From Clostridiales bacterium DTU087 (GTDB lineage Bacteria; Bacillota; Limnochordia; DTU087): a DNA stretch of 34,627 bases. The stretch lies in contig LFTN01000177.1 of the NCBI GenBank assembly GCA_001513495.1, positions 1-34,627 of the forward strand. The letters run 5' to 3'. This document shows positions 1 to 8,834 of the stretch, in pieces. The position numbers and the translations under genes were made by a program. The notes under the pieces were generated by a model that was not told the DNA's origin, ran no database searches, and was given only the letters and a program-made list of their open reading frames with translations. Numbering within the stretch: position 1 is the stretch's first letter; each line of letters begins with the position of its first letter.

Positions 1-1077
1 GCCTTCTGGTGCGAACTCCATGACAATGGGCAGGCGGGAAACGGAGTAGGCGGAATTGGAGATGCCAACGAAGGCGAAGCTGACTATGGCCAGAGCCAGC
101 GAGGAAGGCAGCAGCGCTGAGAACGCCGCCAGCCCCATGGCAGCACAAGACAGCAGCAGATTGAGCTTGTGACCCTTGGCGTCAGCCAAGCGGCCGGCAA
201 ACAAGGACGCAAGCATCTGGCCGCCGGTCATGCTGATGGTGAAGTACCCGACGTACGCAGCGGGCAAGGTGAGGCGCTCCAGCTGATGTACTGAGAGAAA
301 GGCGATCCCCACCTGTCCCATGAGCATGATCATAACCCCAATCACATAGCGGAAGAAATAGCGGTCATTGGCAAGAATGCCGGGAATCTGCCGCAGGTAA
401 TCACCTAGGCCGGTCACTGGCTGGCTTTCCCTTTCAGCAGGCAGCTCAAAGGTCAGATAAGCGAAGACTGCCCACCCGGCAGCGAGGAGCAGGAAGGCCC
501 AGAAAAAGAGGAAGCCGAAATTGCTTGGGAACGGGAAGCGGTTCAAAGTCAAACTGGTGAGCCAGCCCGCGGCCAAACCGCCGATGCAGCTAAGAAAGGA
601 CCGGGCGGCAAATAGGGAGCCCCTTTGTCTTTCCGGAACGGAGCTGGCAACCAGTTCCATCCAGGCCGGTGTTCCGATTCCATCGAAGATACTGGATACA
701 AGATAGCAGCTCAGAAAGGCAGTCAAGAGCAGCTTGGCTCGGTCAATGGGGACCAACCAGATTGAAGCAGCGATGACCACATATAAGAGGCGCTGTGTGC
801 CTGACATGGTGAGCACATAAGGCTTTTTCCGGCTAAGCCGCTGCACATAGCGGGCACTGAAAAGCTGGGGGAGCATCCAGCCCAGGTTGTAAAGGGTGGG
901 GGCCAGGCCGATGATCCAGGGAGAGGCGCCGAGCTCTTTGGCGAAAGTCGGTATTACAGTAGCGGGAGCGATAAAAGCCATAGCTGTAAAAAAGAACATA
1001 CCGTCGATCAAGACGGCATAGTAGTTGCTGGTTTGGGCCCGGAATTGCCCGGGGCTGTTAGTCATCCGATGCTTCAA
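1..1077 (-). CDS. MFS transporter (C-terminus runs off the left edge of the window)
   Basis: Reverse-strand frame reads (L/M)KHRMTNSPGQFRAQTSNYYAVLIDGMFFFTAMAFIAPATVIPTFAKELGASPWIIGL..., a typical MFS N-terminus. The TTG at 1077 is preceded by GGAGGG. Absent from the ORF track because it is truncated. Confidence 0.8.
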   Translation of the reverse strand, partial: MKHRMTNSPGQFRAQTSNYYAVLIDGMFFFTAMAFIAPATVIPTFAKELGASPWIIGLAPTLYNLGWMLPQLFSARYVQRLSRKKPYVLTMSGTQRLLYVVIAASIWLVPIDRAKLLLTAFLSCYLVSSIFDGIGTPAWMELVASSVPERQRGSLFAARSFLSCIGGLAAGWLTSLTLNRFPFPSNFGFLFFWAFLLLAAGWAVFAYLTFELPAERESQPVTGLGDYLRQIPGILANDRYFFRYVIGVMIMLMGQVGIAFLSVHQLERLTLPAAYVGYFTISMTGGQMLASLFAGRLADAKGHKLNLLLSCAAMGLAAFSALLPSSLALAIVSFAFVGISNSAYSVSRLPIVMEFAPEG

Positions 1078-1285
1078 AGATATGTCCCTCCGTCTTTTCT
1101 ATTTCTCCCGGCCTGATGCCGCTGTACCTGCTTGGCGGCAATGCATTAGTAGTTATTCTCTTCCAATCACCGTTAACCTCTTTGAGCTTCCCATTCACCG
1201 ATTTGTCAAAACACCCTGAACTTGCAGGGGAGCTGTACCGTTCCCTCTAATATGTATGTTGAGATACGGGAAGGAGGCGGATAAG

Positions 1286-2122
1286 TTGAAGAAGGGGATC
1301 AATCGCTGGTCTATGCCAGGAGAGTGGCCTATCCAAAGATGCATAGAAGAGGCCAAAGCCGCCGGCTTTGAGGGCATTGAGCTGACCTTAGAGGAAACGG
1401 GAGAGCTGTCTCTGGGCAGCCGGGAAGCAGAGGTTAAGGCCATTAGAGCTGCAGCTCAGGCAGCGGGATTGGAGCTCAGGAGCCTTGCCACTGGCCTATT
1501 TTGGAGGTACCCTCTGTCGGCCAAGGATCCTCAGGTGCAGAAAAAGGCCAAGGATATTGTGATCAAGGCACTGACTGCAGCCCAGTGGCTGGGTGCCGAT
1601 ACCATACTGGTAGTTCCCGGTGTCGTCTCTGCCCCTCCTGGCGGGTCTGAGAGCTCCTCTTACGGGGAAGTATGGGATCGGGCACTTGGGGCACTGCGGG
1701 AGTTGGCTCCTGAAGCGGAAAAACGGTCAGTACATATCGGCATTGAAAACGTGTGGAACAAGTTTCTGCTCAGCCCCATTGAGATGAGGGAGTTTATTGA
1801 CTCCATTGGGTCCGATTATGTCGGTGCTTATTTTGATGTGGGCAATGTGCTCTTATACGGCTATCCCGAAGACTGGATCAGAATCCTCGGCTCCCGGATA
1901 AAGAAAGTACACTTCAAGGATTTCCGTACATCAGTGGGCACCTTGGCTGGATTTGTCAATCTCCTGCAGGGTGATGTGAACTGGCCCGAAGTGATGGCTG
2001 CCTTCGCTGAGATCGGATACACTGATTATGCCTACGCAGAGATCGGTCCATACCGTTATCACAGTGAGGCTTTGATCGGAGATATCTCCCGGGCCATGGA
2101 TTGGATCATGCAGCGGAAATGA
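1286..2122 (+). CDS. Sugar phosphate isomerase/epimerase (xylose isomerase-like TIM barrel)
   Basis: ORF 1256..2122. GGAGGCGGATAAG-TTG suggests a start at 1286. Motifs GIENVWNKFLLSP, AYFDVGNVLLYGYPEDWI, KVHFKDF match the family. Confidence 0.8.
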   Translation: MKKGINRWSMPGEWPIQRCIEEAKAAGFEGIELTLEETGELSLGSREAEVKAIRAAAQAAGLELRSLATGLFWRYPLSAKDPQVQKKAKDIVIKALTAAQWLGADTILVVPGVVSAPPGGSESSSYGEVWDRALGALRELAPEAEKRSVHIGIENVWNKFLLSPIEMREFIDSIGSDYVGAYFDVGNVLLYGYPEDWIRILGSRIKKVHFKDFRTSVGTLAGFVNLLQGDVNWPEVMAAFAEIGYTDYAYAEIGPYRYHSEALIGDISRAMDWIMQRK

Positions 2123-2154
2123 GCAGCGGCCAGGAGCCCAACAGGCTGGGCAAA

Positions 2155-2222
2155 TAGGAATTGATTCCTAGCACCCTTCTCCTATACCTGAATAGACTGT
2201 CGCTGTAGGAGCAAGTTCCTAC
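2155..2222. promoter_or_regulatory. Two TAGGA-N6-TCCTA dyads upstream of the LysM gene
   Basis: TAGGAATTGATTCCTA at 2155-2170 and TAGGAGCAAGTTCCTA at 2206-2221, same spacing, 51 bp apart. Confidence 0.5.
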
Positions 2223-2257
2223 CCATATGTGCAAAAGCATGAAGGAGGAGGGTTAGT

Positions 2258-3661
2258 GTGAGTCAAACAACTAGTTGCCCAGGTTTCAATTATACAATTA
2301 GAGCGGGCGACACATTCTTCAGGCTGGCGCAGCGGTTTGGGACTACTGTTGCTGCAATTCAGGCAGCCAATCCGGGGGTAGACCCCAATAACCTGCAGAT
2401 CGGCCAGGTAATCTGTATTCCAACCGGCCCAGCACCAGGTCCTGGCCCCGGCCGGTGTCCCAACGGATTCTTGTATACTGTCCAGTCAGGTGACACATTC
2501 TTCAGGCTGGCGCAGCGGTTTGGGACTACCGTGGCTGCAATCCAGGCCGCCAACCCAGGGGTTGATCCCAACAACCTGCAGATCGGCCAGGTAATCTGCA
2601 TCCCAACTGGTCCCGCACCGGGCCCCGTCCCATGTCCCAACGGATTCCTGTATACCATTCAGTCCGGTGATACGTTCTTTAGGCTGGCGCAGCGGTTCGG
2701 GACTACTGTTCAAGCCATCCAGGCCGCCAATCCGGGGGTAGATCCCAATAATTTGCAGATCGGCCAGGTAATCTGCATACCAGTCCGGCCTGCACCAGGC
2801 CCGGTTCCGCCGGTATGCCCAGGGTTCTTTTATACCATCCAGCCCGGAGACACCATCTTCCAGCTGGCAGCCCGGTTTGGTACAACGACAGCAGCGATCA
2901 TTGCCGCCAACCCAGGTATTGATCCCAATAACTTGATTCCGGGTCAGCGGATCTGCATCCCAGTACAACAGCCGCCGGTATGCCAAGGGTTCTTCTACAC
3001 CATCCAGCCCGGGGACACCATCTTCCAGCTGGCAGCCCGGTTTGGCACAACGCCAGCAGCCATCATTGCCGCCAACCCAGGCATTGATCCCAACAACCTG
3101 ATTCCGGGTCAGCGGATCTGCATCCCAGTGCAGCAGCCGCCGGTATGCCAAGGGTTCTTCTACACTGTCCAGCCGGGAGACACCCTCTTTGAACTGGCGG
3201 CCCGATTCGGTACAACGGTAGCAGCGATCATTGCCGCCAACCCAGGCATTGATCCCAACAATTTGATTCCGGGCCAGCGGATCTGCATCCCGGTGCAGCC
3301 GCCGCCCACAGGCAGACGGTGTCTTGTCATGGCTCCGACAGACCTGGCACCCAATGCAGATGGAGTCCTGTTCTTGGATTACACAGACAATGTAGTATTG
3401 GGAACTGCCTCCAATGTTCCGGATCCCATGGAGTTCAACCAAGAAGTCTACAAACTGTGGCTGAGAGAAGTGAATACCAATAACTGGGTAGTAACGACCA
3501 TGTTCAGATCGCCCCAGGATACTTGGGTGGGCCGTATAGTGCCGGCCCAGACGCTGACTGTGTTCAATGCAGCTGTTATCTCTGCAGAACAGGCAGCCAA
3601 TACCGAAAGGCCGGTAGGCAGCAGAGTACTGACAGCGGTAATACCATCGACAGTAACGTAA
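2258..3661 (+). CDS. Secreted/spore-type LysM repeat protein (six LysM domains plus a C-terminal domain of unknown family)
   Basis: Six copies of [F/Y]xYT(I/V)xxGDTxFxLAxRFGTTxxAIxAANPGxDPNNLxxGQxICIP; GTG start with AAGGAGGAGGG upstream. Confidence 0.9.
   Translation: MSQTTSCPGFNYTIRAGDTFFRLAQRFGTTVAAIQAANPGVDPNNLQIGQVICIPTGPAPGPGPGRCPNGFLYTVQSGDTFFRLAQRFGTTVAAIQAANPGVDPNNLQIGQVICIPTGPAPGPVPCPNGFLYTIQSGDTFFRLAQRFGTTVQAIQAANPGVDPNNLQIGQVICIPVRPAPGPVPPVCPGFFYTIQPGDTIFQLAARFGTTTAAIIAANPGIDPNNLIPGQRICIPVQQPPVCQGFFYTIQPGDTIFQLAARFGTTPAAIIAANPGIDPNNLIPGQRICIPVQQPPVCQGFFYTVQPGDTLFELAARFGTTVAAIIAANPGIDPNNLIPGQRICIPVQPPPTGRRCLVMAPTDLAPNADGVLFLDYTDNVVLGTASNVPDPMEFNQEVYKLWLREVNTNNWVVTTMFRSPQDTWVGRIVPAQTLTVFNAAVISAEQAANTERPVGSRVLTAVIPSTVT
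2282..3300 (+). repeat. Tandem near-identical LysM-encoding repeats (the last three have a 165-bp period)
   Basis: The GCCGCCGGTATGCC junction recurs at 2971 and 3136 (165 bp). Copies 1-3 (FFRLAQRF...LQIGQVICIP) and 4-6 (F[Q/E]LAARF...LIPGQRICIP) form two subfamilies. Confidence 0.85.
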
Positions 3662-3671
3662 GGACCCCCTA

Positions 3672-3712
3672 CCGAAAGAGGCCATGTCCTTCCAGGGCAT
3701 GGCCTCTTTCGG
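3672..3712. terminator. Hairpin after the LysM gene, likely terminator
   Basis: Perfect 15-bp inverted repeat CCGAAAGAGGCCATG / CATGGCCTCTTTCGG; no strong U-tract. Confidence 0.65.
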
Positions 3713-3856
3713 CTATATACGTCTGGACCGGGCAGGGAACCTGATTTTTCCACTCTTAGCCAGCGAGCTGCTGGACTAGATACGGCAAGCCGGCAGGATT
3801 TGCCTCGGCCAAAACGAAAAATAGGGTAAGTACGGGTTGCTTGCCCAAGGGAGGGG

Positions 3857-4615
3857 TTGTTTTTGGAGAAGCCGGTTACCTTGATCAGTCAGGGAGAACA
3901 GATGGTGGGAATGCTCCACTTGCCGGAGGGGAATGGACCGTTCCCGGCTGTTGCCATCTACCACGGTTTTACAGGCACCAAGGTGGAACCACACCGGATT
4001 TTTGTCAAGATGTCCCGGGCGTTAGCCCGAGAGGGAGTTGCAGCGGTACGCTTTGATTTTCGGGGCTCTGGAGACAGTGAAGGCGACTTTGCCGACATGA
4101 CGGTTAGCGGGGAGATTCAAGATGCCATTAGAGTTCTAGATTTCCTTCAGGAACAGCCCCAGATCGATGGGGACAGGCTGGGAATCCTGGGACTCAGCAT
4201 GGGAGGAGCCGTTGCCGCTTCGGTGGCGGGATTGGACAGGCGGGTGAAGTGTCTAGCACTATGGGCAGCTGTGGCTGTATTTGACCTTTTTGAAGGGGAA
4301 GAGGGACTCTTGCGCCAAGCCAGGGAGCAGGGCTATGCTGATATAGGCGGCAATGTTCTCAATTACAGCTTCTATGAGGATGCCCGCAAACAGGATCCTC
4401 TAAAATTGGCCGCTGGATTTAAGGGGCCGGCCTTGATCGTACATGGTGATGCTGATCCAACGGTGCCGGTTGAGCATGCCGATCTGTACTATGAGGCGGT
4501 GGGCGGGGAGAAGGAGAAATTCATTGTTGCCGGGGCAGATCATACCTTCAACCGGCATGAATGGGAGAAAGCAGTGATCGACAAGACCGCTGATTGGTTC
4601 CGCAGCAGGCTTTGA
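3857..4615 (+). CDS. Alpha/beta hydrolase (serine hydrolase/esterase-like)
   Basis: GLSMGGAVA nucleophile elbow, FDFRGSGDSEG, VHGDADPTVP, GADHTFNRHEW; TTG start with AAGGGAGGGG upstream. Confidence 0.88.
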   Translation: MFLEKPVTLISQGEQMVGMLHLPEGNGPFPAVAIYHGFTGTKVEPHRIFVKMSRALAREGVAAVRFDFRGSGDSEGDFADMTVSGEIQDAIRVLDFLQEQPQIDGDRLGILGLSMGGAVAASVAGLDRRVKCLALWAAVAVFDLFEGEEGLLRQAREQGYADIGGNVLNYSFYEDARKQDPLKLAAGFKGPALIVHGDADPTVPVEHADLYYEAVGGEKEKFIVAGADHTFNRHEWEKAVIDKTADWFRSRL

Positions 4616-4755
4616 AGGGAAGGGTGAAGCTGCGCTGGCAAGGGCTCTGTGCAGTGATGTCTAGGGGCCTCCCATGACTGCAGTCCATTGCTTTGGAACG
4701 ATTATAGCAGGTAATCAGTGACCACAGTATCGGTGGAACGATTGGAGCTGGTTAT

Positions 4756-5235
4756 ATGGCAAGACCCCCAAAGCCGCGGCGGGTGGAGTACATGCCGGAG
4801 GTGACGCTTTTTCGGCCTGCAGGGATACCCATGCGGCATCTAGAAGAAGTTGTACTTTCAATCGAAGAGTTGGAGGCTTTGCGGCTTAAGGACTTGGAAG
4901 GGTTGGAGCAGGAAGAGTGCGCTGCCAGCATGAATGTATCTCGTCCAACTTTCCAGAGGGTCTTGACCTCCAGCCGATATAAGGTGGCGGATGCACTGGT
5001 AAACGGCAAGGTACTCCGGGTAGAAGGAGGGCATTATCGATTAGCGGAGCGGCGGTTTCGCTGCAGGGAATGCCGGCATGAGTTTGCCGCGCCCTTTGGC
5101 ACCGGTCAGAGAGGTATAGAACTCCACTGTCCGGCATGCAAGGCTCAAGCGGTACATCGAATCGATCACGGCGGGCACGGGTACGGTAGGCAGCCCTGGG
5201 GCCGGCGGTTTGAGGAACCGGAAGAAGGCAGATAG
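4756..5235 (+). CDS. DUF134 (UPF0251) HTH protein with C-terminal zinc-ribbon-like segment
   Basis: MARPPKPRRVEYMPEVTLFRPAGIPM...EELEALRLKDLEGLEQEECAASMNVSRPTFQR is the DUF134 signature; CRECRHEF...HCPACKA suggests a zinc ribbon. Confidence 0.9.
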   Translation: MARPPKPRRVEYMPEVTLFRPAGIPMRHLEEVVLSIEELEALRLKDLEGLEQEECAASMNVSRPTFQRVLTSSRYKVADALVNGKVLRVEGGHYRLAERRFRCRECRHEFAAPFGTGQRGIELHCPACKAQAVHRIDHGGHGYGRQPWGRRFEEPEEGR

Positions 5236-5279
5236 CAGCTCCGGGATTGGACTGAGCAGGGTGAAAGGTTGAGTGGGAA

Positions 5280-5981
5280 GTGAATGGAGTTGCTAAGGCC
5301 CGGATAGTTGTGAGGCTGACGGCCGTCTCTGCGGGCTATGGGCGGCAGCAGGTGCTTGAGCGGATAGACTTTCAGCTGCATGAAGGTGAATGCTGCGCAA
5401 TCTTGGGAGAAAACGGCGCCGGCAAGACCACGTTGTTTAAGGTGATTATGGGGCTGGTTCTTCCCAGGCGGGGAGAGGTAGAGGTCCTGGGCCGGAGGAT
5501 TGATTCTCCTTCAGCCCGGCAGTGGGTGAGGCGGCAGATTGGCTACGTCCCTCAGGCCCGTTCCGATGGACGCCTGCCTATTCAGGTGGAGGATGCTGTG
5601 CTGTTGGGACGGTGGGGAACTAGCTTCGCCGGCCTTAGACACCCATCGTCCCGGGACAGAAAACTGGCAAGGGAAACCCTTGAACTCTTGGGATTGGAAG
5701 GGCTGGCCAAATCTGACTGCAGGGAGCTTTCCGGCGGCCAGAAACAGCGGGTGGCCATTGCCCGGGCCATAGTCCGCAAACCCAGGCTCCTGCTCTTGGA
5801 TGAGCCCACTACGTACCTTGATGTATCTGCCCGGGACAACTTGCCGGACCTATTGGCCGCCATCCGCCGGGAGTTGGGCTTGAGTATGCTGGTGATCAGT
5901 CACGATGCCGACAGCTGGCAGCAGGTAAGCGACCGGGCGGTGGTGCTGCAAGGGGGTATGCTTGTGCCTGCAGATAACTAG
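5280..5981 (+). CDS. Metal (Zn/Mn-type) ABC transporter ATP-binding protein
   Basis: Walker A GENGAGKTTLFK, signature LSGGQKQRVAIARAI, Walker B LLLLDEPT; GTG start. Confidence 0.88.
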   Translation: MNGVAKARIVVRLTAVSAGYGRQQVLERIDFQLHEGECCAILGENGAGKTTLFKVIMGLVLPRRGEVEVLGRRIDSPSARQWVRRQIGYVPQARSDGRLPIQVEDAVLLGRWGTSFAGLRHPSSRDRKLARETLELLGLEGLAKSDCRELSGGQKQRVAIARAIVRKPRLLLLDEPTTYLDVSARDNLPDLLAAIRRELGLSMLVISHDADSWQQVSDRAVVLQGGMLVPADN

Positions 5982-6008
5982 ACTGCGCCGGGTTGGAGGT
6001 AGCTGACG

Positions 6009-6821
6009 TTGAGTTTCATGGAGTATATGCAGATTCCACTCTTCCAGCGGGGCATGATTGCCGCGGTTGTTACAGGAGCGACGCTGCCGCTTTTGGGAGT
6101 GGTGATTGCGACTTTGAATCTAACTGTGATCCGCTTTGCCCTCATGCATGCAGGGCTGTTGGGAGCAGCTATCGGGCTCAGCCTGGGTATGCCGCCGCTG
6201 ACCGGGGCGCTGACCACCATAGGATTAGGTTCACTGCTCCTGGGCCCATGGTCAGACAGGATGAAGGTGGACACCGGCTTAACAGGTGCTTTTTTTATGA
6301 CAGGGACCATGGCAGTCGCGTTTCTCCTGTTTTACAAGGCGGGAGTACCTGCCATGGAGGCCTTTGCCCTGTTTACCGGCAGCCTGCTGACGGTAACCCC
6401 CAGGGAGGTCTGGTTTGTTGCGGCTCTGGGGGCGATCATCGTGGTATGCTTCACCTTGTTCTACCGGGAAGTACAGCTAGTGCTCTACAACTACGAGCTG
6501 GCTGAAAGCCTGGGAGTTCCCGTAGGCGTCATTCGCAACAGTCTCTTGTTTTTGACGGGCTTGGCCATTGGCTTAGCCATCAGGGTGGTGGGCGCGCTGC
6601 TCATCGATGGCCTCATCTTGCTTCCAGGCCTTAGCGCCTTGAGCCTGGCCCGGGATCTGCGGTCGGCTCTGCTTCTGTCGGCCTTGTTTGGGGTCGGGTC
6701 GGCAGTTGGGGGATTTACCCTTTCCCTATTTTTTGATGTACCGACAGGCCCTACGATTACCCTTGTCGGTGTGGTGATTTTGGCGGTGATTACAGCGGTA
6801 AAGGGCCGTCTGTATGGTTAA
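6009..6821 (+). CDS. Metal ABC transporter permease (ABC-3/ZnuB family)
   Basis: Polytopic ORF with ABC-3 features (LAIGLAIRVVGALLIDGLILLPGLSAL); sits between the ATPase and substrate-binding protein genes. Confidence 0.85.
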   Translation: MSFMEYMQIPLFQRGMIAAVVTGATLPLLGVVIATLNLTVIRFALMHAGLLGAAIGLSLGMPPLTGALTTIGLGSLLLGPWSDRMKVDTGLTGAFFMTGTMAVAFLLFYKAGVPAMEAFALFTGSLLTVTPREVWFVAALGAIIVVCFTLFYREVQLVLYNYELAESLGVPVGVIRNSLLFLTGLAIGLAIRVVGALLIDGLILLPGLSALSLARDLRSALLLSALFGVGSAVGGFTLSLFFDVPTGPTITLVGVVILAVITAVKGRLYG

Positions 6822-7611
6822 AGAAAGAAGTAAGCAATGGGGTGATTTGACAGTGACAAGCAGGAGCAAAGTTGTGGTACTAGGAATCGTGATGGCGGTG
6901 ATCTTTGGCTGGACGGCGGCAGGATGGGCGGCAGAAGAGCCGGTGGTTGTGGCATCTACCAGCTGGGTCGCTCTGATGGTAAAGGCTGCCGGGATTGATG
7001 ATGTGACAATCTTGGCACCCATCGAGCTGCGGCATCCCCCTGAGTATGATTACCTGCCCAGTGACATCGCCCTGGTGACACAGGCCGATTACTTGGTTTG
7101 GGCAGGCTATGAGCCGTTCATCAAGAAGCTGGTAGAGGCGGCCAATCTTCCGGCTGAGCGGATAGTACAGACTGTGACCACCAATACTCCCGACAATCTG
7201 CGGGAGCAAACCCGCAAGCTGGCTGCTGTTTTCGGCACTGAGGATAGACAAGCCCAGTGGGAAGAAGATTTCAATGCCTTCACCGCCCGGCTTGAGCAGC
7301 GGGCCCTGGAACAGAAGACGGCAGACGTTGCCGTGTTGGTGAACTTCCATCAGCAGGCCTTTGTGAGGTGGCTGGGCTATGATGTCATCGGAGTCTTTAC
7401 TCCCGATGAGATGAGTCCCGCCAAGATGGCTGAGCTGGCAAAACTGGGCCCAGCCATGGTAATTGACAATTACCATAACCCATCGGGAGAAGGAATCGCT
7501 GCCATCGCTGATGTGCCTTACGTTCAGCTGGCCAATTTCCCCAGTAAAGAACTAGACAGTTTGATGGCACTGATGGAGGATAATGCCAGGCGTCTGGGCT
7601 TAGTTGAATAA
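6814..7611 (+). CDS. Metal ABC transporter substrate-binding protein (ZnuA-like, divergent)
   Basis: Signal-peptide-like N-terminus; VVASTSWVALMVKAAG, ELRHPPEYDYLPSDIALVTQADYLVWAGYEPF; overlaps the permease gene by 8 bp. Exact start uncertain. Confidence 0.8.
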   Translation: MVKERSKQWGDLTVTSRSKVVVLGIVMAVIFGWTAAGWAAEEPVVVASTSWVALMVKAAGIDDVTILAPIELRHPPEYDYLPSDIALVTQADYLVWAGYEPFIKKLVEAANLPAERIVQTVTTNTPDNLREQTRKLAAVFGTEDRQAQWEEDFNAFTARLEQRALEQKTADVAVLVNFHQQAFVRWLGYDVIGVFTPDEMSPAKMAELAKLGPAMVIDNYHNPSGEGIAAIADVPYVQLANFPSKELDSLMALMEDNARRLGLVE

Positions 7612-7634
7612 CTGGCTTTGACAGGCAGATGACG

Positions 7635-7662
7635 CAGGGGCTCTTTGGGGCCCCTGTTTTTT
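7635..7662 (+). terminator. Rho-independent terminator
   Basis: CAGGGGC-TCTTTGGG-GCCCCTG followed by TTTTTT. Confidence 0.85.
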
Positions 7663-7826
7663 GATGTTTCTGCCTTGTGCCTCCGGCTGTGACCTTTGGA
7701 GGTTGGCTGCTGGTGTACTCCACAAGGTGCCTAGTTTTGGCTGCCTATAGGGAGAATTCCTCGTAGGATAATGGAAAACCACAGAGAACTCATAGAAAGA
7801 CAGGGAAGATGTTAGGAGGATGTCTA

Positions 7827-8831
7827 ATGACAGGCAAGCAGTTGGTTCAAGCTGCGCTGGAGCATCGTCCAGTGCCGCGGCCGCCATACAGTATCAGTCT
7901 CACAGAAAGAGCACAGGCGAAAATGGCAGCATATCTCAACGACGATTCTTTTGGCACCGAGCCCATAGGGGATATTGTAGCTTCGCCGGTGATCAGAATA
8001 GAGTACGGCATCCGGGATGCAGACGGCATCTATACTGATGAGTTCGGTGTCCAATGGGACAGAAGCCAAGATCCCGACATTGGGCTGCCCAAGCCTTGCG
8101 TGACCCCAGAGAACCTAGACGATTTCCAATGGCCAGATCCCGACATAGACATCAGATTTGAACATCTGAAGGCCAACCTAGCCAAGTATCCGGATAAGTT
8201 TCATCTCATGCGTATAGACTTCAGCCTTTACGAACGGGCATGGGCCCTCAGGGGCTTGGAGGACTTCTTGACGGATATGGTGCTTAACCGATCATTTGCA
8301 GAGGCTCTGCTCCACCGGATCTTGGAGTTCAACCTAAAGGTGATTGACGCTGGCCTGACCCGGTTCCCCGAAATCGATGGAGTCTACTTCGGCGATGATT
8401 TTGGCACTCAGCGGGGGGTCATCATGGGTGAAGAGCGCTGGTGCCAAGTACTGAAGCCGGTGCTGGCCAAGCAGTATCAACGGGTAAAGGATTGGGGCAA
8501 GAAGGTCTTCATTCACTCCTGTGGAGCAGTGGCAGACCTGTTTCCCCATCTGGTACAGATCGGGGTAGACTGTTTCAACCCCTTTCAGCCGGAAGTCATG
8601 GACATTTATTCTGTCAAGAGGGAATATGCCGGCCGCCTTGCCTTCTGGGGAGGTATCAGCACTCAGCAGCTGCTTCCCTTCGGCAGCCCGGACGAGGTAA
8701 GGGCAGAACTCAAGAGGCTCAAGGAAATGGCCATGGAAGGCGGGTATATAGCGGCACCTGCCCATGACATCCCCGGGGATGCCAAGCCTGAGAACATAGA
8801 GATCCTGCTGGAGGTCTTGGGAACGGCATAA
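7827..8831 (+). CDS. Uroporphyrinogen decarboxylase-family protein (HemE-like / corrinoid methyltransferase-like)
   Basis: FIHSCGAVADLFPHLVQIGVDCFNPFQPEVMD, LAFWGGISTQQLLPFGSPDEVRAE; AGGAGG is 5 nt before the ATG at 7827. Confidence 0.85.
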   Translation: MTGKQLVQAALEHRPVPRPPYSISLTERAQAKMAAYLNDDSFGTEPIGDIVASPVIRIEYGIRDADGIYTDEFGVQWDRSQDPDIGLPKPCVTPENLDDFQWPDPDIDIRFEHLKANLAKYPDKFHLMRIDFSLYERAWALRGLEDFLTDMVLNRSFAEALLHRILEFNLKVIDAGLTRFPEIDGVYFGDDFGTQRGVIMGEERWCQVLKPVLAKQYQRVKDWGKKVFIHSCGAVADLFPHLVQIGVDCFNPFQPEVMDIYSVKREYAGRLAFWGGISTQQLLPFGSPDEVRAELKRLKEMAMEGGYIAAPAHDIPGDAKPENIEILLEVLGTA

Positions 8832-8834
8832 ATC

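Noticed and set aside
2258-3300. Repeats considered as a CRISPR array
   Set aside because: The repeats are in-frame LysM codons with ~165-bp periods, not 25-40-bp repeats separated by unique spacers.
2486-3700. 404-aa ORF on the minus strand opposite the LysM gene
   Set aside because: It is an antisense reflection of repetitive, GC-rich LysM coding DNA; the sense frame has six clear LysM domains and the antisense product has no recognisable domain.
6880-7476. 198-aa antisense ORF opposite the substrate-binding protein gene
   Set aside because: Sense frame is supported by signal peptide, motifs and operon context; the antisense ORF is a shadow.
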